From: a virus
Length of the DNA: 22,877 nt
Reading direction: 5' to 3' (one strand)
IMG/VR virus record: IMGVR_UViG_3300049479_000338
Location: 1-22,877 of that record
Positions 1 to 4,033 of the stretch are shown here, piece after piece; positions within the stretch are counted from its first letter, which is position 1, and each line of letters begins with the position of its first letter. The notes under the pieces were generated by a model. The model saw only the letters and a list, made by a program, of their open reading frames with translations. It searched no databases and was not told where the DNA came from. The position numbers and the translations under genes are program-made.

Positions 1-84
1 CTGTTTGCGGTACTTTTCAAGCAGCTTATCAATCAAAGCATTGATACGTGCTTCGAGAACTTGAGTGTGTTCAGCGAGCTTCAT
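1..84 (-). CDS. Hypothetical protein, C-terminus outside window
   Basis: Reading from 84 down to the window edge gives 28 codons, beginning MKLAEHTQVLEARINALIDK and still open at base 1. The visible part is an amphipathic, probably coiled-coil helix with many Leu, Ile and charged residues. The start is supported by a GGAG motif about 8 bases upstream in the minus direction. The ATG lies inside the end of the preceding gene (14-base overlap), so the two are probably translationally coupled and co-transcribed. Nothing about its function can be read from this fragment. It is too short to recognise a family. Confidence 0.6.
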   Translation of the reverse strand, partial: MKLAEHTQVLEARINALIDKLLEKYRKQ

Positions 85-274
85 TAGTTTTCTCCTGGGT
101 AGATTGAGGATTGACTTGTGTGATATCAACGCCAAGAAGTGCTGTAGCACTGATGGTGGCGATGGTGATGGAGAAGAGGGCAATGAACACTGACCAACGT
201 CGAGTCCCATGAGACTCACCGTAAGAATCAAGTGTAATGTACTTGCCTCTTCCCATGGAATAAATAGTCTTCAT
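71..274 (-). CDS. Small single-pass membrane protein
   Basis: This is a 67-aa protein starting MKTIYSMGRGKYITLDSYGE. A basic stretch (SHGTRRW, about residues 22-28) precedes a hydrophobic segment of about 20 residues (VFIALFSITIATISATALLG, about 30-49). A short polar C-terminus follows. This predicts one membrane helix, and the basic N-terminal side should stay in the cytoplasm. A longer reading frame exists upstream, but the ATG at 274 has GGAG 7 bases before it and overlaps the upstream stop as TAATG, the classic coupling arrangement. A phage membrane protein of this size could be holin-like or an accessory inhibitor; there is no motif to decide. The family is not recognised. Confidence 0.65.
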   Translation of the reverse strand: MKTIYSMGRGKYITLDSYGESHGTRRWSVFIALFSITIATISATALLGVDITQVNPQSTQEKTNEAR

Positions 275-582
275 TAGATAGTCTCCAGGATGTAACGACA
301 AGTAAATACGTCCTGCTCTGGGAGCAAGATCGTCATGCCACATTCGTATGTGCCATAGGTGTCGATCCAGTGGTTGTAGAGCTTGACATCCATGCACTCA
401 AGGCATTCATCGATGTAGTCCTGCACCTGATCCCTGGATGCAACCCAGTGCAAATACACTGTGTCTTCTGTGAATTCCAGGAAGTAATCAGATGCTTCAA
501 TCTTGAATAGCTTGAGTGCTGCGTCAATCTCTTGTGGTCCGACACGTAGAGATCGTGGTGAATCGTGATAACACATCAGCAT
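274..582 (-). CDS. Hypothetical protein, 102 aa
   Basis: A 102-aa soluble, acidic protein starts MLMCYHDSPRSLRVGPQEID. It is rich in aromatic residues and cysteines (four to five Cys, including CLEC about residues 60-63), but the cysteines do not form a clear zinc motif. No signal peptide or membrane segment is visible. A second in-frame Met two codons later is an equally possible start. There is no good Shine-Dalgarno motif; the start is preceded by ACACC, a context shared with several genes of this block. It overlaps the downstream membrane-protein gene by a TAATG. Function unknown. Confidence 0.6.
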   Translation of the reverse strand: MLMCYHDSPRSLRVGPQEIDAALKLFKIEASDYFLEFTEDTVYLHWVASRDQVQDYIDECLECMDVKLYNHWIDTYGTYECGMTILLPEQDVFTCRYILETI

Positions 583-607
583 GGTGTCGTAGCAATGGTG
601 TAGTAGC

Positions 608-653
608 CCTCGTTGAGGACTACAGAGAAGGGCCGTAGCCCCTCAGTGTAGTC
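608..653 (-). other. Intergenic RNA-like hairpins with UACG tetraloop
   Basis: Just after the stop of the 655-900 gene, the minus-strand RNA can form a long hairpin. The outer stem pairs 618-624 with 647-653 (7 bp). The inner stem pairs 627-633 with 638-644 (7 bp, one G-U) and is capped by UACG, a member of the very stable UNCG family. A second small hairpin (608-611 with 615-618) follows. No uridine run follows, so it is not a standard intrinsic terminator. mRNA stabilisation, processing or partial termination are possible roles. Confidence 0.55.
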
Positions 654-654
654 G

Positions 655-900
655 TCAGTCTTGTTCCAATTGCTTCCGTTCCCACCGCAGCAGATCCCGG
701 TTGAGATCTACCTTACGCTGCACGATGGCAACGAAGGGAACAAGGTCTTGGAATTGACGCATACCGTCTTGCCACTCGAAGAACAACTCGAGAGCAGCTT
801 GACGCTGCGCCTCAAGTTCTTGGTCGATGCAAGGGGCATCTCTCCTGGCGAGCAGACGAGCGTCTTGGGTCAGGAGATGTTCAACAGCTTTAGGAGTCAT
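655..900 (-). CDS. Hypothetical helical protein, 81 aa
   Basis: An 81-aa protein starts MTPKAVEHLLTQDARLLARR. It is strongly charged and predicted almost entirely helical, with heptad-like Leu spacing in the C-terminal half (DLNRDLLRWERKQLEQD). No membrane segment or catalytic motif is seen. An AGGA motif lies about 8 bases before the ATG. An equally long plus-strand frame covers the same bases, but the minus frame fits the direction of all its neighbours and has the ribosome site. Function unknown; a small coiled-coil accessory protein is the most that can be said. Confidence 0.6.
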   Translation of the reverse strand: MTPKAVEHLLTQDARLLARRDAPCIDQELEAQRQAALELFFEWQDGMRQFQDLVPFVAIVQRKVDLNRDLLRWERKQLEQD

Positions 901-943
901 GGTTGAGTCCTGGTGGTGTCGTGTGGTGTATGCAGAGCTAAGC

Positions 944-1000
944 CCTGCAGAAAACCTACCGTCCGATACGAATTCGTATCAACGGAAGGGTTAAGTGCAG
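944..1000 (-). repeat. 57-bp intergenic repeat, copy A, long hairpin
   Basis: This 57-bp element recurs at 1433-1489 with a single mismatch (56/57). At its centre is a perfect 16-bp palindrome, GATACGAATTCGTATC (965-980). Flanking arms also pair (CCGT/ACGG, AACC/GGTT, CTGCA/TGCAG), so the minus-strand RNA can fold into one long interrupted hairpin. It starts three bases after the stop codon of the 1004-1207 gene. A short TTTT lies inside the 3' arm, not after the stem, so a simple terminator is uncertain. The palindrome could also be a protein-binding site in DNA. Confidence 0.8.
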
Positions 1001-1003
1001 AGA

Positions 1004-1207
1004 TCAGTTGACGTACTTACTGTTTATGCAGTAGTACGTATCGCCAAGGAATCCTTGGACGTAGATCAGATTGTGTCCTGGTCGGTCATGGCACGTTGCT
1101 TGGTAGTGTCTGTTGAGAAGCTTCTGCGCTCCAACAGATAGCAGTAAACCCAAGCCAGAGCCAAGAATAAGAGCGACACAGGAATCAGAGATGTAGTTGG
1201 TACGCAT
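1004..1207 (-). CDS. Small membrane protein, 67 aa
   Basis: A 67-aa protein starts MRTNYISDSCVALILGSGLG. Residues about 10-28 (CVALILGSGLGLLLSVGA) form a hydrophobic, glycine-rich helix near the N-terminus, followed by a polar 40-residue tail with His, Cys and Tyr. This suggests a signal anchor with the tail on one side of the membrane. Its ATG lies two bases after the TGA of the upstream gene, which points to coupled translation. The stop is followed directly by repeat copy A. Not recognised. Confidence 0.6.
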   Translation of the reverse strand: MRTNYISDSCVALILGSGLGLLLSVGAQKLLNRHYQATCHDRPGHNLIYVQGFLGDTYYCINSKYVN

Positions 1208-1209
1208 GA

Positions 1210-1398
1210 TCAGTTGCCTTGCTTAGGAGTGATGACGAATGCCATATCGTTTGGCATCATGAGTGCCGCTGCACGCAGCCGATACTCATTCACCTTAGTA
1301 CCGATATCTTCCTTGGTAGGAAGCTTGGCATTGTCAATAGCTGCCGCTGTATTAAATAGCGCAGCAGCAATGTTCTTTCGGATGTTGAGTGCAGTCAT
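1210..1398 (-). CDS. Hypothetical protein, 62 aa
   Basis: A 62-aa, alanine-rich protein starts MTALNIRKNIAAALFNTAAA. It is predicted mostly helical, with a basic/acidic mix and no membrane segment long enough to span a bilayer. No clear Shine-Dalgarno motif precedes the ATG; the leader is C/A-rich (CTACCAACTCAACTCAGCTC). It is followed by the membrane-protein gene with a two-base gap. The other strand is also open here because of the Ala-rich composition, but strand continuity favours this frame. Function unknown. Confidence 0.55.
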   Translation of the reverse strand: MTALNIRKNIAAALFNTAAAIDNAKLPTKEDIGTKVNEYRLRAAALMMPNDMAFVITPKQGN

Positions 1399-1432
1399 GA
1401 GCTGAGTTGAGTTGGTAGTGCAGGCTTGATTG

Positions 1433-1489
1433 CCTGCAGAAAACCCACCGTCCGATACGAATTCGTATCAACGGAAGGGTTAAGTGCAG
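1433..1489 (-). repeat. 57-bp intergenic repeat, copy B, long hairpin
   Basis: The partner of the 944-1000 element, identical except for one base, lies directly after the stop of the 1493-1702 gene. The core palindrome GATACGAATTCGTATC is at 1454-1469. In this copy the single difference restores a C-G pair in the AACCC/GGGTT arm on the minus strand, so the RNA stem is slightly better than in copy A. The two copies sit 489 bp apart in equivalent positions after two genes. Confidence 0.8.
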
Positions 1490-1492
1490 GAG

Positions 1493-1702
1493 TCAGAAAA
1501 CAAATTCGTTTTGTAGTTGCATCCAGCTATTGAATGACAGGACGGCAAGCTTAGGTGCAGGCGTTTCGGAACCACAGTCAGCGTGGTGCCTCCACTCTTG
1601 TGCTAGCTCCAGTGCTTGCTGCTCTGCCGCTTGTTCTGTTGCATGCATCCCAACGACGTTGCCGTTGGAGAGTACGACAGTGCAGTGCTTGATCATTGAC
1701 AT
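1493..1702 (-). CDS. Hypothetical protein, 69 aa
   Basis: Starting at the ATG at 1702 gives MSMIKHCTVVLSNGNVVGMH, 69 aa. The frame extends further upstream, but that part would run through the spacer hairpin at 1738-1771 and into the preceding gene, so the internal ATG is preferred. It is preceded by AACACC, the start context common in this block. The pattern is a short beta-rich N-terminus followed by an acidic helix (ATEQAAEQQALELAQEW). The 2044-2205 protein has a similar layout with TEQQAQDYIQTFEDW, so the two may be distant paralogues. Function unknown. Confidence 0.6.
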   Translation of the reverse strand: MSMIKHCTVVLSNGNVVGMHATEQAAEQQALELAQEWRHHADCGSETPAPKLAVLSFNSWMQLQNEFVF

Positions 1703-1737
1703 GGTGTTGAATGAGCAGTGGGATACAGGATGTGGAG

Positions 1738-1771
1738 TCCTGTTGAGGGGACCGTAGTCCCCAGAGCAGGA
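1738..1771 (-). other. Intergenic hairpin with UACG tetraloop
   Basis: After the stop of the 1777-1962 gene, the minus-strand RNA forms a perfect 6-bp stem (1747-1752 with 1757-1762) closed by a UACG loop. It sits inside a second 5-bp stem (1738-1742 with 1767-1771) across a 4+4 internal loop. The architecture matches the element at 618-653. No uridine tract follows it. A role in transcript stability, processing or attenuation is inferred only. Confidence 0.6.
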
Positions 1772-1776
1772 GTCAG

Positions 1777-1962
1777 TTAGATTTTGTAGCCGTTGGCGAT
1801 GCACCAGTCACGGTGGATTTGATCGGCCTCCTTGGGCCAATCGTGAGTCAGGCATTGCTTAGTTGTCGCCTTATCGATGAAGTATGCAGCGACTGGACCA
1901 GCGATGATACCCATGGCAAATGCCTGGATGATGATGAGTGCGAATACGTTCTGTCCTTTCAT
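1777..1962 (-). CDS. Small membrane protein, 61 aa
   Basis: The preferred start at 1962 gives MKGQNVFALIIIQAFAMGII, 61 aa. Residues about 6-28 are strongly hydrophobic and form one N-terminal transmembrane helix or an uncleaved signal anchor. A polar, charged tail with Lys, Asp and Trp (THDWPKEADQIHRDW) follows. The longer frame upstream would read through the tRNA-like element at 1984-2047 and is rejected. The leader CTACACCACACGACC has no Shine-Dalgarno motif and shares a 12-mer with the leader of the 655-900 gene. Function unknown. Confidence 0.6.
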   Translation of the reverse strand: MKGQNVFALIIIQAFAMGIIAGPVAAYFIDKATTKQCLTHDWPKEADQIHRDWCIANGYKI

Positions 1963-1983
1963 GGTCGTGTGGTGTAGGTAGAT

Positions 1984-2047
1984 GCCACTAAGTTGTGGCA
2001 ATACTGAGTGGGGGATTCGATCCCCCGGCATCACGCCTGGTACTCAG
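1984..2047 (-). ncRNA. tRNA-like three-way-junction element 1 plus hairpin
   Basis: On the minus strand, stem I pairs 2042-2047 with 2004-2009 (6 bp). Stem III is a small hairpin (2027-2029 with 2035-2037). Stem II is a 5-bp GGGGG/CCCCC arm (2010-2014 with 2022-2026) with the 7-base loop AUCGAAU. As in a tRNA, the T-arm-like hairpin joins the 3' strand of the closing stem without a spacer, and its loop differs from the T-loop consensus at one position. The UGA stop of the 2044-2205 gene lies in stem I. AUUGCCAC and a 5-bp hairpin (1984-1999) follow. It is not a complete tRNA: there is no anticodon arm. Confidence 0.6.
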
Positions 2048-2205
2048 AAAGGATTGAAGTCAATCTCCAGGAGATCTTGTTCCCAGTCTTCAAATGTTTG
2101 AATGTAATCCTGAGCTTGCTGCTCAGTATCAAACGATTGCTCACAACCCTGGAGATAAGCCTGAGAAAATGCGTCGTGATGCTTGATGATGACGGAGTAA
2201 GTCAT
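2044..2205 (-). CDS. Hypothetical protein, 53 aa
   Basis: The start at 2205 gives MTYSVIIKHHDAFSQAYLQG, 53 aa, acidic. The frame is open further upstream, but that stretch contains the spacer element at 2224-2289. The layout is a beta-like N-terminus (YSVIIKH) and then an acidic helix (TEQQAQDYIQTFEDWEQD), similar to the 1493-1702 protein. There is no strong ribosome site; the leader is ACCACTACAACCT. Its stop codon is part of the stem of tRNA-like element 1. Function unknown. Confidence 0.6.
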   Translation of the reverse strand: MTYSVIIKHHDAFSQAYLQGCEQSFDTEQQAQDYIQTFEDWEQDLLEIDFNPF

Positions 2206-2223
2206 AGGTTGTAGTGGTTTAAT

Positions 2224-2289
2224 GCCACTGAATTGTGGCAATGCTGAAGGCAGGGTTTGCACCTGCCAATGCCGCTTAGACGGACTCAG
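2224..2289 (-). ncRNA. tRNA-like three-way-junction element 2 plus hairpin
   Basis: Minus-strand RNA: stem I pairs 2285-2289 with 2244-2248. One pair is G-U only on this strand, which argues that the minus strand is the folded RNA. Stem III is CCG/CGG (2272-2274 with 2281-2283). Stem II is a 6-bp arm (2249-2254 with 2262-2267) with loop UGCAAAC, matching a tRNA T-loop except at position 55. The stop of the 2286-2567 gene lies at stem I. AUUGCCAC and a 5-bp hairpin (2224-2239) follow, as in element 1. Confidence 0.65.
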
Positions 2290-2567
2290 TCCTCATCTTG
2301 CCAAACAAGGCGCTCTTGCTCACGCTGACGCATGAACTTGATGATGCCTTGCAATTCGGCAAGTGTTAAGTAACCGGTCGGGTCACACATGCCTGGAAGC
2401 CACGCTTCATACGTGGTCTCTGCACCTGGATCGTTGGCTGCCATCAGTCCTGAACCCTTGGGTCCAGTGACGATAGAAATCTCGCCAACGAGGCTATCGA
2501 TGTAAACCAGGTGAAAACCACCAGGTACACCAGGATGCGGTACCCAACCAGCAGTCAGGTCAATCAC
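2286..2567 (-). CDS. Hypothetical protein, 93 aa
   Basis: A GTG at 2567 with GGAG about 8 bases upstream gives a 93-aa protein starting MIDLTAGWVPHPGVPGGFHL. The frame continues upstream, but that part overlaps the structured spacer at 2615-2661 and lacks a ribosome site. The N-terminal half is beta-rich and glycine/proline-rich. The C-terminal half contains a helix ending in a charged stretch (FMRQREQERLVWQDED). No membrane segment. Its stop codon is embedded in tRNA-like element 2. Function unknown. Confidence 0.65.
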   Translation of the reverse strand: MIDLTAGWVPHPGVPGGFHLVYIDSLVGEISIVTGPKGSGLMAANDPGAETTYEAWLPGMCDPTGYLTLAELQGIIKFMRQREQERLVWQDED

Positions 2568-2614
2568 GGGTGCTCTCCGTGTGTGTGCGTGGTGCCCATC
2601 TCCACAGGGGGCAA

Positions 2615-2661
2615 TAACTGTGGGAGGGTTTGCACCTCCCAACCCGCTTTAACGGATCAGT
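2615..2661 (-). ncRNA. tRNA-like three-way-junction element 3
   Basis: Same fold as element 2. Stem I pairs 2657-2661 with 2615-2619 (AACUG/CAGUU). Stem III is CCG/CGG (2643-2645 with 2652-2654). Stem II is a 7-bp arm (2620-2626 with 2634-2640) with the identical loop UGCAAAC. Stem II differs in sequence from element 2 at several paired positions while pairing is kept, which is covariation-like support. The stop of the 2657-2818 gene lies in stem I. AUUGCC follows stem I here too. Confidence 0.65.
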
Positions 2662-2818
2662 TGTTCTCCAGCATCTCGTCCACGTAGGACTTGATGACCT
2701 GGAGGTGCTGCGCTCCAAGAGTCTGGCTATGACCATGCTCAAGGAGATCAAGGATCTCAAGCATGATCTTGTCGCCAACCTCTTCGCGAGAGAGCAGCTT
2801 GGTGGGGTTGATGGTCAC
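2657..2818 (-). CDS. Hypothetical protein, 53 aa
   Basis: A GTG start at 2818, with GGAG about 9 bases upstream and the AACACC context, gives 53 aa starting MTINPTKLLSREEVGDKIML. It is acidic and helical, with leucine repeats (IMLEILDLLEHGH) and a C-terminal helix (LQVIKSYVDEMLENN). A small dimerising protein is plausible but not shown. It is the first gene downstream of the operator-like palindromes at 3003-3036 in the minus direction, so transcription of this block may start just before it. Its stop lies in tRNA-like element 3. Confidence 0.6.
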   Translation of the reverse strand: MTINPTKLLSREEVGDKIMLEILDLLEHGHSQTLGAQHLQVIKSYVDEMLENN

Positions 2819-3002
2819 GGTGTTACTCCGTAGGGTGAGCTTGGGCTTACACCACTGAAGTGTGGATGCCAAGGTCGTGACCGACCGCCGAGTTGTCTGC
2901 TGCGTTTAACGTCCAGCTTGACGAGCAATCGCTGAGATCCCTTGCGCGAGAACCATTCTTGGCAAAGTAGGAGCGGAGATACCCTAAAACCCACGCGCGC
3001 GA

Positions 3003-3036
3003 TAGGTATAAACACCTAAATAGGTATGAATACCTA
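3003..3036. promoter_or_regulatory. Two tandem operator-like palindromes
   Basis: TAGGTATAAACACCTA (3003-3018) and TAGGTATGAATACCTA (3021-3036) are 16-bp inverted repeats of the form TAGGT(A/G)T-NN-A(C/T)ACCTA, spaced 18 bp centre to centre. The second is perfect around its central GA, apart from that dinucleotide. Equal spacing of about two helical turns suggests cooperative binding of a dimeric repressor or activator on one face of the DNA. No regulator gene is identified in the window apart from the AbrB-like protein, which is not linked to it by any evidence. Confidence 0.55.
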
Positions 3037-3083
3037 GCAAACGTAGTTAGATAACGTTATGCGTATAGAAGCATAGGTGTTAA

Positions 3084-3115
3084 GGGCTAAATGAACCCCT
3101 GGCTCTCACCAGGGG
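3084..3115 (-). terminator. Probable terminator hairpin after the 3128-3412 gene
   Basis: In the minus direction, shortly after the stop at 3128, a perfect 7-bp stem CCCCTGG/CCAGGGG (3109-3115 with 3096-3102) with a 6-base loop is followed by TTCATTT. The stem is strong and the T-tract is interrupted, so termination may be partial. Confidence 0.6.
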
Positions 3116-3127
3116 AAGAGTTAACCG

Positions 3128-3412
3128 TCAACGGATAACAGATACTCGCGTTATACGCAGTCCTTGTTCGTCAGTATAAACTGTCAGCCCTAGCTTCTTG
3201 TCGCTCTTGTGGAGCAACCAATACAGCAAGTGCCGAGGCGTTGTTGGCATGTTAACCAACTCTACGCTGTCGCATGTCGTCAGCAACTGAAGTACTCCAG
3301 TCGCATACTCGACAAACTCCTTCTCAACGGCAGCATTGCCGTCGACTGCAGCGTGGTAACGCCAGTCATACTTCCAGGACTTCTCAATGCGAGGTGTCTG
3401 ATGGATTCGCAT
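3128..3412 (-). CDS. Hypothetical protein, 94 aa
   Basis: A 94-aa basic protein starts MRIHQTPRIEKSWKYDWRYH. The middle is helical (VEKEFVEYATGVLQLLTT) and the end looks beta-rich (KLGLTVYTDEQGLRITRVSV), suggesting a small alpha/beta fold. No membrane segment or catalytic motif. The ATG is preceded by AACACC and lacks a Shine-Dalgarno motif. A strong hairpin follows the stop, so it may form its own short transcript. Not recognised. Confidence 0.6.
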   Translation of the reverse strand: MRIHQTPRIEKSWKYDWRYHAAVDGNAAVEKEFVEYATGVLQLLTTCDSVELVNMPTTPRHLLYWLLHKSDKKLGLTVYTDEQGLRITRVSVIR

Positions 3413-3704
3413 GGTGTTGGATGCGGTGGTAACCTGCGTGGTACGGATGCGCAGCCCCCGATAACTATTTCAACCCATCACACCTTTCTTTTTTTCTATA
3501 CGTATTTCACTACGCGTGGGGTGTTGGAGAAGGCTCAGATAATTTTTTATCCTTTTTTGACCCTATAGAGGGCCTTCTTTTGTATCACAACGTACCAAAA
3601 CCTAAAAAGTGTCGTGGTATCTAAGGTTTTACCCTAATTTACAGACAAAAATGCCGGGGTATTATCCCCGGCTGTGTGTAAATTTACTTTTGTGTTACCT
3701 AAAA
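3413..3704. other. Non-coding spacer with terminator and AT-rich tract
   Basis: No gene is supported here. A plus-strand frame (3209-3568) covers part of it but is a shadow of the 3128-3412 gene. The spacer holds an AT-rich stretch (about 3480-3560) that could contain the promoter of the minus gene at 3412, a short imperfect palindrome CCCTATAGAGGG (3561-3572), an ACCCTA box (3631-3636) and the strong terminator at 3646-3672. Confidence 0.5.
3646..3672 (-). terminator. Intrinsic terminator of the 3705-3911 gene
   Basis: The minus-strand RNA forms a perfect 7-bp stem GCCGGGG/CCCCGGC (3666-3672 with 3653-3659) followed by AUUUUUG. This is a textbook Rho-independent terminator located about 33 bases after the stop codon. 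Confidence 0.85.
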
Positions 3705-3911
3705 TCAAAAACTGTTCTTTGCTTTCTTTGCAACAACGGCTGCATCAAAGTAATTTTCCACATCAGGCCGTTGATCGGCTAATTCTTTCCTGGCACCAAC
3801 CGTAAAACTCTTAACGGTAAGGGGATCAGCGCCACTTGCCGCTAACTTTTCTGCTTCTTCGGTAATTGCATCTAACGCAACAACGCGTTCTGCCCGGTTT
3901 TTAGGGTTCAT
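3705..3911 (-). CDS. Hypothetical helical protein, 68 aa
   Basis: A 68-aa protein starts MNPKNRAERVVALDAITEEA. It is charged and almost entirely helical, with a lysine-rich end (AAVVAKKAKNSF). It stands alone between a strong terminator and the divergent promoter region at 3912-4033. It therefore appears to be an independently transcribed unit, back to back with the large structural gene at 4034. No domain recognised; its small size and isolation would suit a regulator or a small structural factor, but nothing shows which. Confidence 0.6.
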   Translation of the reverse strand: MNPKNRAERVVALDAITEEAEKLAASGADPLTVKSFTVGARKELADQRPDVENYFDAAVVAKKAKNSF

Positions 3912-3991
3912 ATCGTGTTAAATCCCTAGATTCAGGGTATTCTTACGTCTTCTGCTACTACTTTAACTCATCTACGTGCGTTTTAATACCC

Positions 3992-3998
3992 TAAAATA
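3992..3998 (+). promoter_or_regulatory. TAAAATA box, candidate late promoter
   Basis: TAAAATA lies 35 bases before the ATG at 4034 in the divergent intergenic region. It overlaps an ACCCTA box. The same heptamer precedes three other plus-strand genes. No obvious -35 hexamer lies at the usual distance, reminiscent of phage late promoters read by a dedicated sigma factor. Functional assignment is inferred. Confidence 0.4.
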
Positions 3999-4033
3999 CA
4001 AATAACAGGATTACATAAGCGAATAAACGACCC

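Larger units (their letters stand above)
2819..3127. other. Non-coding control region upstream of the minus block
   Basis: About 310 bases without a convincing gene. The only sizeable frame (minus, 2815-3015) has low-complexity Arg/Ser content and no ribosome site. The region holds the tandem palindromes at 3003-3036, a 10-bp palindrome ATAACGTTAT (3051-3060), an ACCCTA box (2981-2986) and the terminator of the next gene (3084-3115). It most likely carries the promoter for the minus-strand genes that end at base 1. Confidence 0.5.

Noticed and set aside
661-906. Plus-strand 81-codon frame opposite the 655-900 gene
   Set aside because: The minus frame has a ribosome site and fits the direction and spacing of neighbours.
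1984-2661. True tRNA genes in the spacers
   Set aside because: A T-arm-like hairpin and an acceptor-like stem are present, but there is no anticodon arm, no canonical D-arm and no CCA, and total length is about 45 bases.
2815-3015. Minus-strand 66-codon frame
   Set aside because: It would run through the operator-like palindromes into the start of the next gene, with no ribosome site and an implausible composition.
3209-3568. Plus-strand 119-codon frame
   Set aside because: It overlaps the 3128-3412 minus gene and an AT-rich spacer, has no ribosome site and runs against the local gene direction.
3559-3572. T7-type promoter suggested by CTATAGGG on the minus strand
   Set aside because: Only the initiation-side bases match; the TAATACGACTCA part is absent and the site is a simple imperfect palindrome.
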